From the NCBI GenBank assembly GCA_030447145.1, contig JAUJLY010000072.1, forward strand, positions 1 through 9,968: 9,968 nt of DNA, read 5' to 3'. Position 1 is the stretch's first letter, and each line of letters begins with the position of its first letter. The position numbers and the translations under genes are program-made. Of this stretch, positions 1 to 5,261 are shown piece after piece. Below the pieces are notes generated by a model. It was not told where the DNA came from. It searched no databases and worked only from the letters and a program-made list of their open reading frames with translations. This DNA is from Thermomicrobiales bacterium (lineage in GTDB: Bacteria; Chloroflexota; Chloroflexia; Thermomicrobiales; UBA6265).

Positions 1-113
1 TGGCAACTCAGACGCAGAAGCATGTAACCGACAAGGCGAAGGATCATCTGTGGCCGCACCAGCTGCCATGGGTCGATGTCGCGGAGAATGAAGGACTCAA
101 GGTCTTCGATTGA
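1..113 (+). pseudogene. N-terminal part of class III aminotransferase, ended by in-frame TGA
   Basis: Read in the frame whose codons start at position 3, this stretch encodes ATQTQKHVTDKAKDHLWPHQ followed by further residues up to KVFD, then TGA at 111-113. The first two bases, TG, fit an ATG whose A lies just outside the window, which would make TGA codon 38. The LWPH segment is a normal class III aminotransferase N-terminus. After TGA the same frame continues without a gap as GEGSTLWDIEGREYLDG and then into the main domain, so this is one gene interrupted by one nonsense codon, not a frameshift. A CGA (Arg) to TGA transition would explain it, but that ancestral codon is inferred. No upstream ribosome binding site can be seen. 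Confidence 0.75.
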
Positions 114-182
114 GGCGAAGGGTCCACGCTCTGGGATATCGAGGGCAGGGAGTATCTCGACGGTATTGCGGGCCTGTGGGTT

Positions 183-1370
183 GTGAATGCAGGGCACGGC
201 CGGGGGGAAATCGCCGAGGCGATGGCGAAGCAGGCCGCCAGGCTTTCCTATGTCTCCGCTGTCCAGTACACAACCGAGCCGGCCGCTCACCTGGCCCACA
301 AGCTGGCCGAGATCACGCCGGGCGACCTCTCGCGAACCTACTTCTGCTCTGGTGGCTCGGAAGCCGTCGAGACGGCGATGAAGATCGCGAAGCAAGTCCA
401 AGCAATGCGCGGCTTCCCACGTCGTTACAAGATCATTGCCCGGCGTGGTTCCTATCATGGGATGACGCATGGAGCGATGAGCCTGACGGCCGCGCGTGAA
501 GAGAAGTTCTTCGGACCGTTCATGTACGGCGTCTCCTACGCGCCGCCGCCGGACCAATACCGGAGCCCTTTCGAGCTTGAGGGCGAGGCCAGCGATATCA
601 TGGCCGCCAAGTTCGTTGAGCAGGAGATCATCAGCCAGGGCCCGGAGACGGTCGCGGCGGTGATCGGGGAGCCGATCTCCAGCGCGGCGGGCGTGCATGT
701 GCCTTCACCCAAATATTGGCAGATGCTTCGTAAGATCTGCGACCGACATGGCGTCCTGCTAATCGCGGACGAGGTTATCAATGGTTTCGGTCGTACGGGG
801 ACGATGTTCGCCACGGAACAGTTCGGATTCGTGCCAGATATCATGACCATCGCGAAGGGCCTGACCTCCGGCTACATGCCGATGGGTGCCGCGATCGTGG
901 GGCCGAAGGTGTTCGAGGTCTTTGAGTCCCAGCCCGATGTGCCGATGGGACATCTACTTACCTTCGGTGGACATCCCGTAGCTGCGGCGGCGGCACTGAG
1001 GAACCTCGAAATTTTCGAGGATGAGGATCTGGTCTCCCGAGGCGCCGAGATGGGGGTCTACCTGAAAGAACGCCTCGAGGAACTGCGCAATCATCCGTCC
1101 GTGGGTGACGTACGCGGTGTGGGTCTGCTGCAGGCAATCGAGGTTGTGAAGAACAAGGAAACCAAGACGCCGTTCGACAAGAACGACACGTTTTGCAAGG
1201 TGCTCGGACAAAAGGTGCTGGAGAAGGGGCTTATCACCCGCACGTGGAATATTGTCCACTTCGCGCCGCCTCTGGTGGTGACAAGAGACGAGATCGATCG
1301 CATGGTTTTGACCGTCGACGAGAGCCTGACCGAGGTCGAGAAGGAGTTCGCTTCGGACATCGAGGGCTAG
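183..1370 (+). CDS. Class III PLP-dependent aminotransferase (omega-aminotransferase type), reading frame after the internal stop
   Basis: This is the largest uninterrupted part of a class III aminotransferase, an enzyme that moves an amino group from an amine or omega-amino acid to a keto acid such as pyruvate, using PLP in the cytoplasm. Numbering from GTG at 183, visible motifs are the PLP phosphate-binding SGGSEAVE (56-63), GSYHG (89-93), the DEV of VLLIADEV (Asp196, pairs with the PLP ring nitrogen), the Schiff-base lysine in TIAKGLTSGY (Lys225) and the C-terminal small domain. Counting the interrupted N-terminus gives about 456 residues, normal for the family. GTG at 183 lies inside the conserved GLWVVNAGHG motif, has no clear ribosome binding site, and starting there removes about 61 residues including part of the substrate pocket, so it is unlikely to be the native start. 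The exact substrate (taurine, beta-alanine, putrescine or other) cannot be decided. The gene is a candidate pseudogene. Confidence 0.8.
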   Translation: MNAGHGRGEIAEAMAKQAARLSYVSAVQYTTEPAAHLAHKLAEITPGDLSRTYFCSGGSEAVETAMKIAKQVQAMRGFPRRYKIIARRGSYHGMTHGAMSLTAAREEKFFGPFMYGVSYAPPPDQYRSPFELEGEASDIMAAKFVEQEIISQGPETVAAVIGEPISSAAGVHVPSPKYWQMLRKICDRHGVLLIADEVINGFGRTGTMFATEQFGFVPDIMTIAKGLTSGYMPMGAAIVGPKVFEVFESQPDVPMGHLLTFGGHPVAAAAALRNLEIFEDEDLVSRGAEMGVYLKERLEELRNHPSVGDVRGVGLLQAIEVVKNKETKTPFDKNDTFCKVLGQKVLEKGLITRTWNIVHFAPPLVVTRDEIDRMVLTVDESLTEVEKEFASDIEG

Positions 1371-1421
1371 GAACCGCAGGGCTCGTTTCCCGTCATTGCC
1401 CGTTAGGTGCTGCAACGAGAA

Positions 1422-1453
1422 GGCCGCCGCTCCCAAGTGCGGGAGCGGCGGTC
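1422..1453. terminator. Strong hairpin between convergent genes, probable bidirectional terminator
   Basis: CCGCCGCTCCC (1424-1434) pairs perfectly over 11 bp with GGGAGCGGCGG (1441-1451) around the six-base loop AAGTGC, and G1423-T1452 and G1422-C1453 extend the stem. It sits 51 bases after the aminotransferase stop and 26 bases beyond the end of the convergent zinc-ribbon gene, where a shared terminator is expected. There is no run of T on either side, so classical rho-independent termination is not fully supported. Confidence 0.6.
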
Positions 1454-1479
1454 CTCGTAGTTCTCGACTTGCAGCGGTG

Positions 1480-1848
1480 CTAGCGACCCTTGCGTGCGTT
1501 GTAGCATGACCGGCAGTAGACCGGCCGCTCACCCCGCGGGACGAAGGGCACACTCGTCTCGCTGCCACAGGCGGCGCAAGTCGTTGTGTACTGCTGGCGG
1601 GTATCACGGACGCGGTGATTACGGCCGTTACCCGGCGTTTCACCGCTGATGAGGAAGGGGTCGAGCGCATCTGCACGCTGATAGAGCAAGATAAGATCCC
1701 CGTTTCGGCGAGCGCGCTCCTTGCCCCGGCACTCCGGACAGAGCTCCGGGCGCGTGAGACCTCGGGAATCCCGGAAGTCGCGTTCGGCGTCGGTGTAGAT
1801 GAATGCGTTGTTGCAGTCGCGGCAGATGATTTGGGTGGAAGCGGTCAT
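1480..1848 (-). CDS. Small protein with two zinc-ribbon modules (zf-trcl-like and CxxC-x17-CxxC)
   Basis: This 122-residue protein has four CxxC pairs. The N-terminal module has Cys9/Cys12 and Cys37/Cys40 in the pattern IICRDCNNAFIYTDAERDF ... CPECR, which matches the probable zinc-ribbon (zf-trcl) family. The C-terminal module has Cys91/Cys94 and Cys112/Cys115 with exactly 17 residues between the pairs and the sequence VPFVPRGERPVYCRSCY, which matches the CxxC-x17-CxxC domain family. A charged linker of about 50 residues joins them. Each module probably binds one zinc ion; the biological role of these families is not established, though nucleic-acid or protein binding is plausible. There is no signal peptide or membrane segment. 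The ATG at 1848 has only a weak GGGA ribosome binding site. It is transcribed alone, convergent with the aminotransferase. Confidence 0.82.
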   Translation of the reverse strand: MTASTQIICRDCNNAFIYTDAERDFRDSRGLTRPELCPECRGKERARRNGDLILLYQRADALDPFLISGETPGNGRNHRVRDTRQQYTTTCAACGSETSVPFVPRGERPVYCRSCYNARKGR

Positions 1849-2011
1849 GGAGTATCCCGGTCAGTGTGGCGGTTTCGATCGTCATGAATAGTGTAGACGA
1901 CGAGGTCACATGAGACCGCCGCATTCTATCCGTGCTCCTCTCCTGGGAAAGCGGGCCGCAGACACTTTTCGCCCACCGGCTCAATCATCGGACGTGCGAC
2001 GCGTGCTGCCT

Positions 2012-2027
2012 GTTCGTGGCCACGAAC
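2012..2027. repeat. Perfect 16-bp palindrome
   Basis: GTTCGTGGCCACGAAC reads the same on both strands with no central spacer. Such dyads are typical operator sites for dimeric repressors, but here it lies about 165 bases upstream of the zinc-ribbon gene and next to other repeats, so it may instead be part of a dispersed repeat. Confidence 0.6.
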
Positions 2028-2035
2028 GCCGCGCT

Positions 2036-2110
2036 AGCCTGCCCTGAACCCGCCGAACTGGTCCTCTTGGCAGCGAGTGCGGTACCCATTCGACAGGCTG
2101 AGGGCAGGCT
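2036..2110. repeat. Imperfect inverted repeat, 22-bp arms, 31-base loop
   Basis: The left arm begins AGCCTGCCCT (2036-2045) and the right arm ends AGGGCAGGCT (2101-2110); these ten bases pair perfectly. The inner twelve bases of each arm (2046-2057 and 2089-2100) match at 8 of 12 positions and end in a perfect CGAA/TTCG. The right arm, TTCGACAGGCTGAGGGCAGG, has the look of short palindromic intergenic repeats that are common in many bacterial genomes. That resemblance is from memory and was not checked. Confidence 0.55.
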
Positions 2111-2125
2111 ATTGCTGGGGCAAGC

Positions 2126-2198
2126 GCTCGCTGCCGCTTTTCGCCTTACAGGCTCAGCCAGGGGCTCGCTGCCGCTTTTCGCCTTGCAGGCTCAGCCA
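2126..2198. repeat. 35-bp direct tandem repeat, two copies, period 38
   Basis: Copy one (2126-2160) and copy two (2164-2198) both start GCTCGCTGCCGCTTTTCGCC and end GGCTCAGCCA. They differ at a single base (TTACAGG against TTGCAGG) and are separated by GGG. On the minus strand each unit can fold: an outer GGCT/AGCC pairing encloses a small GCCT-GYA-AGGC hairpin. The unit is probably a dispersed non-coding repeat that duplicated locally. Confidence 0.75.
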
Positions 2199-2297
2199 AA
2201 GGGGCCGCTCCCGCTCATTCACGACGTGACTGCCTATGCGTCGTCCGCGACACCTTCCGCGAGGTTGGCTTGGGGATCAATCTCATTGCACATTGCT

Positions 2298-3308
2298 TTA
2301 GGGATGCTGGCTGTCTGGCCCTTCGTACATCTGACGGATGACGTCCTCGATTGCAGGTTCCTCGATCGACACGTCGCGCACGGTCCCGTGGTGGCTCGCC
2401 AGGGCGAGGACCCGCGGGGTGCTTGTCGTTTCCCTGTCGAAGGCGACACGTACCCGTGGTCCATTGTGATCCACGATCTCCAGGTTGTTTCCAGCGAGGG
2501 TTGAGATTGCATCACCCGGATCCTGATCGAAGTCGAGGATAACGTGGCGCTTGCCCCCGAAGCGGTTCCGGAGGGCCCCCAGCTCGCCGTCGTAGACCAC
2601 CTGCCCACGGTCGATCACGATAATCCGCCTGCAGAGCTGCTCGATGTCCGCGAGATCATGAGTGGTCAGGAGCACGGTTACGTGTGTCTCGCGATTAAGC
2701 GCCGCGAGGAACTCCCGGATACGTGCCTTGGCCACGATATCAAGCCCAATCGTTGGCTCGTCGAGATAGAGGATCTTGGGGTCGTGAAGGAGTGCTGCGG
2801 CAAGGTCGCCTCGCATGCGCTGGCCGAGCGAGAGTTGACGGACCGGTGTATGCATGAAGTCGTCGAGAACGAGCAACTCCCGAGCACGATTCAGGTTCTC
2901 CCGGAACCGCTTCTCCGGTACCCGGTACATGTGGCGTAGCAGCTCCAGGGAGTCGGCCAATGCGAGATCCCACCAGAGTTGCGTGCGCTGGCCAAAGACG
3001 ACACCAATCTGCTGCGCGAGCTGCTTCCGGCTCTCCCGTGGAGTGAAGCCGGCAACTGTGGCTTCTCCAGATGAAGGCACGAGGATGCCCGTGAGCATCT
3101 TGATGGTTGTCGACTTGCCGGCACCGTTCGGGCCGATATATCCGACCATCTCGCCGCGATTGATTGAGAAGGAGACGTCCTTGACGGCGGAAACCTCATT
3201 GCCGCCGCGATCGACGAGGCTCCGCATGGCACCAAATGCTCCCTCACGGTGCCGTCGTACCGTGAAGCGCTTCTCCAAATTTCTCGCTTCGATCATTGGT
3301 CCATCCAT
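2298..3308 (-). CDS. ABC transporter ATP-binding protein (ABC-2 exporter, COG4586 type)
   Basis: This is the ATPase that powers the two permeases encoded just upstream. Numbering from the upstream ATG at 3314, it has Walker A GPNGAGKST (61-69), a Q-loop in VVFGQRTQLWWDL (Gln109), signature LSLGQ (161-165), Walker B ILYLDEP (181-187), D-loop GLD and H-loop His219 in LLTTHD. The QRTQLWWDL stretch and the pairing with two ABC2_membrane_6-type permeases point to the COG4586 group, related to daunorubicin-type exporters. A C-terminal domain of about 85 residues (from near 254) follows the nucleotide-binding domain. The start at 3308 is preferred because GAGGGG (3315-3320) lies six bases before it and directly abuts the ATG at 3314; this gives 336 residues. 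It follows permease two after about 107 bases. The substrate is unknown; lipid, peptide or drug export are all possible. Confidence 0.92.
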   Translation of the reverse strand: MDGPMIEARNLEKRFTVRRHREGAFGAMRSLVDRGGNEVSAVKDVSFSINRGEMVGYIGPNGAGKSTTIKMLTGILVPSSGEATVAGFTPRESRKQLAQQIGVVFGQRTQLWWDLALADSLELLRHMYRVPEKRFRENLNRARELLVLDDFMHTPVRQLSLGQRMRGDLAAALLHDPKILYLDEPTIGLDIVAKARIREFLAALNRETHVTVLLTTHDLADIEQLCRRIIVIDRGQVVYDGELGALRNRFGGKRHVILDFDQDPGDAISTLAGNNLEIVDHNGPRVRVAFDRETTSTPRVLALASHHGTVRDVSIEEPAIEDVIRQMYEGPDSQHP

Positions 3309-3415
3309 GTGCATCCCCTCATCTCATCTATATGGAGTTCGAATGGGTCCATCGCGTCGATAGCGCTGGTGGTAAGCGCAGTGAGGCCCAATACCTGGCT
3401 GGGGAGCATCTTGAG

Positions 3416-4228
3416 TCATGAGCCGGTCGATCGATAGTGACGGATCCCCTGATTCCAACCCCACGCGACGACGAGACAAAAGCCGGCGGTCACAAGCGGC
3501 CCCAGGAACCGGAAGGTATCGGTCATGCCCAGAGGGTCGTCCTTCCCCAGGATGTAGAGAGCAGGGTAGTAGGCAGTAAATCCGCCCGGAATCACAAAGA
3601 GGAAGAGGTTCCGCATCCAGCGGTCAAAGATGTGGAGCGGGAACTGGGCGAGATCCGATCCACCGTAGGTGAAGGCGTTGACAACTTCGATGGAGTTGAC
3701 CGTCCAGAAACTCAGGATGGCAACCAGCGTAAAGAGGGCAATGAAGAGGGCGACCCCTGTTGCGATGATCACGGGCATGAAGAGCGCTTTCTGGAGCGTC
3801 CACTGGATGTCTGTCCAGCTCAACGCGAACCCAAGTATGACCACACCTTGAGCGCACTGGCCGAGATGCCGGAGCGAGACCTCGCTGACGAGGGTCTGGA
3901 TCCATGACGAGAGTGGCCGGATGAGCACGCGGTCGAATTCGCCTTCACGAATCTGACTGGGGACGCTGTCCAGGCCGACTGCGATGGTATCGCCGATGCT
4001 GAAGGCCGTCATGCTGATGCCGTGGAGAAACGCGACCTCGCCGAGGGTCCATTCTCCCATGTCATTGAACCGGTTGAACATTGCCAACAAGGCCAAAATC
4101 TCCGCGGCATGGATCACGAAGCTTGAGAAGATCTGCATCCAGAACGATGCAGGGTAGGCAATCTGCCCCCGGAGTCGTATGCCAGCAATGCGTATGGCGA
4201 TGCGACATTCCTGGCGAAGGGTCAACAT
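3416..4228 (-). CDS. ABC-2 family transporter permease (COG3694 type)
   Basis: This is the second membrane subunit of the exporter. From the ATG at 4228 it is 270 residues with about six hydrophobic segments, near 29-51, 64-84, 118-138, 148-176, 205-225 and 241-259. The conserved cytoplasmic loop SQIREGEFDRVLIRPLSSW (91-109) is typical of the ABC2_membrane_6 family, and IPGGFTAYYPA lies in the C-terminal half. An ATG at 4267 is in frame, but it would overlap the upstream gene by 38 bases. The ATG at 4228 follows the TAG of that gene after one base (TAGTATG) and has AGGGTGGA just before it, so translation is probably coupled. The protein is expected to form a heterodimer with the other permease in the cytoplasmic membrane. 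Confidence 0.9.
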   Translation of the reverse strand: MLTLRQECRIAIRIAGIRLRGQIAYPASFWMQIFSSFVIHAAEILALLAMFNRFNDMGEWTLGEVAFLHGISMTAFSIGDTIAVGLDSVPSQIREGEFDRVLIRPLSSWIQTLVSEVSLRHLGQCAQGVVILGFALSWTDIQWTLQKALFMPVIIATGVALFIALFTLVAILSFWTVNSIEVVNAFTYGGSDLAQFPLHIFDRWMRNLFLFVIPGGFTAYYPALYILGKDDPLGMTDTFRFLGPLVTAGFCLVVAWGWNQGIRHYRSTGS

Positions 4229-4229
4229 A

Positions 4230-5021
4230 CTATCCACCCTGTACCACCACTTTTCGCTCTGCCACACTCTGTAACCAGTGCGCGGCGGCTGTCATGACGA
4301 GAATCCAGAATACCTGCAGGCCCAGGCCTTCCACGATACCCGCCTGGCCAAGCCAAATTTCAACGGGGAGCATGACGATCGCCCGGAAGGGCAGCATGTT
4401 GAACACATCGCGCAAGGCATCCGGGTACCACGCGATGGGCAGAAGATGTCCCGATGCTACGCCGACGATGACCGTCGCGATTCCTGCGATGCCGCGATGA
4501 TCCAGGACCCAAAACCCCCAGAGGTTCATCATGAAGCGGAAGCAGAAGCTGACGATTACGGCGAACGGGATCGAGACGAGGAATGCGATCCATCTGCCTG
4601 GTGTACCGGGGTAGACGAGATCGTAGAAAAGCGCCCCGATGATCAACGTCGGCACGCCTCGCAGGAGCAGGTGCCCCACCGCACGGCCCAGGTCGCGACT
4701 AAGCCAAAAGCCGAAGAAGCTCAGCGGCTTCAGCATGTCCGTCACGATGGCACCGGTGCGGATCGTCTTGATGATCTCCCACCAACCCCAGATCATGACA
4801 GGCGCAATGAGCGCCTGGCCGATCCAGACGTATGTCACAGTCTCCCTGGCGGAAAATCCCTCCACTGATGTCCCATCAGAGTGGGAGTCGAAGAGTGCCA
4901 GGTACACGGCGGACAACATGACGCCGAAAACCGAGTTGGTGAAGATGCCTGCCAACATGGCAGCCTGGTACGCGAAGAGTTGTCGGAAGGCACGCAGGGC
5001 AAGCTCGAAGTAAATCCGCAT
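4230..5021 (-). CDS. ABC-2 family transporter permease (COG4587 type)
   Basis: This is the first gene of the exporter operon, encoding a 263-residue membrane protein. Hydrophobic segments lie near 20-44, 63-81, 113-137, 143-163, 176-198 and 233-252. The loop IIKTIRTGAIVTDMLKPLSF (83-102), followed by SRDLGRAVGH, is the counterpart of the REGEFDRVLIRPLS loop in the partner permease, which supports two related half-channels. The open frame extends to 5186, but those extra 55 residues (Cys-, His- and Arg-rich, no homology seen) are unlikely to be translated: ATG at 5021 has GGAGGG seven bases upstream (5029-5034) and starts with MRIYFELALRAFRQLFAYQ, a normal family N-terminus. Confidence 0.9.
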   Translation of the reverse strand: MRIYFELALRAFRQLFAYQAAMLAGIFTNSVFGVMLSAVYLALFDSHSDGTSVEGFSARETVTYVWIGQALIAPVMIWGWWEIIKTIRTGAIVTDMLKPLSFFGFWLSRDLGRAVGHLLLRGVPTLIIGALFYDLVYPGTPGRWIAFLVSIPFAVIVSFCFRFMMNLWGFWVLDHRGIAGIATVIVGVASGHLLPIAWYPDALRDVFNMLPFRAIVMLPVEIWLGQAGIVEGLGLQVFWILVMTAAAHWLQSVAERKVVVQGG

Positions 5022-5028
5022 GTCGGTG

Positions 5029-5034
5029 CCCTCC
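5029..5034 (-). promoter_or_regulatory. Ribosome binding site that fixes the start of the first permease
   Basis: On the minus strand GGAGGG lies seven bases before the ATG at 5019-5021, within a purine-rich GAGGGGGAGGG run. It is the best Shine-Dalgarno site in the region and argues against starts further upstream in the same open frame. Confidence 0.7.
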
Positions 5035-5084
5035 CCCTCGCGGTGGCGAAACGCAATGGTTCTTAATCCGTGCACGCGGGAATG

Positions 5085-5124
5085 CTGCATATGCGTGTTA
5101 CCCCGTGGTAGGGTGCACATGCAG
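5085..5124. repeat. 40-nt imperfect inverted repeat in the divergent promoter region
   Basis: CTGCATATGCGT (5085-5096) pairs with the segment 5113-5124 ending ATGCAG: six perfect pairs, one mismatch, three more pairs and two G-T wobbles. Inside, TACC (5099-5102) pairs with GGTA (5107-5110) around a four-base loop. It may be an operator for the leftward operon or a leader-RNA hairpin about 64 bases before the permease start. No regulator gene is adjacent. Confidence 0.5.
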
Positions 5125-5261
5125 TCATCGGCGCGCTGTCGATCCCGGCCATGGCCCACCCCGGAAGTGGCACAACGATGTCGCACGTCGTGGATACGGG
5201 CGAATGACTATACAGTACCGGTGCGATGGAATCCAGCATGCACGCATAGAGGACGAGACGA

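Larger units (their letters stand above)
1849..2297. other. Repeat-rich non-coding region of about 450 bases
   Basis: Open frames cross this stretch, but none resembles a protein family, and they run into the repeats or the antisense of the ABC ATPase gene. It contains, from left to right, the upstream region of the zinc-ribbon gene (a TAGAAT-like -10 on the minus strand near 1924-1929, with a poor -35), a perfect 16-bp palindrome, an imperfect 22-bp inverted repeat, a 35-bp tandem duplication, and about 100 bases up to the ATPase stop codon with no clear terminator. Confidence 0.6.
5022..5261. promoter_or_regulatory. Divergent control region between the ABC exporter operon and pepF
   Basis: Both flanking transcription units start here and read outward, so promoters in both directions must lie within 240 bases. 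On the plus strand, TATACA (5209-5214) is a possible -10 for pepF, with no good -35 at the usual spacing. GAGGA followed by an eight-base spacer forms the pepF ribosome binding site before ATG 5262. On the minus strand, no promoter is convincing. A large imperfect inverted repeat (5085-5124) is listed separately. Confidence 0.5.

Noticed and set aside
111..113. TGA as a selenocysteine codon
   Set aside because: Class III aminotransferases are not known selenoproteins, and no convincing stem-loop follows the codon. A nonsense mutation or sequencing error is simpler.
954..1676. 240-residue minus-strand open frame
   Set aside because: It is antisense to the aminotransferase and also overlaps the zinc-ribbon gene in another frame. 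Both real genes have clear motifs, so this is a shadow frame.
1932..2504. 190-residue plus-strand open frame
   Set aside because: It crosses the tandem repeat and then runs antisense through the ABC ATPase gene. The product is repeat-derived and has no family-like motif.
5022..5186. 55-residue N-terminal extension of the first permease
   Set aside because: It is Cys-, His- and Arg-rich with no homology seen, it covers the promoter region and its inverted repeat, and the strong ribosome binding site is before the ATG at 5021.
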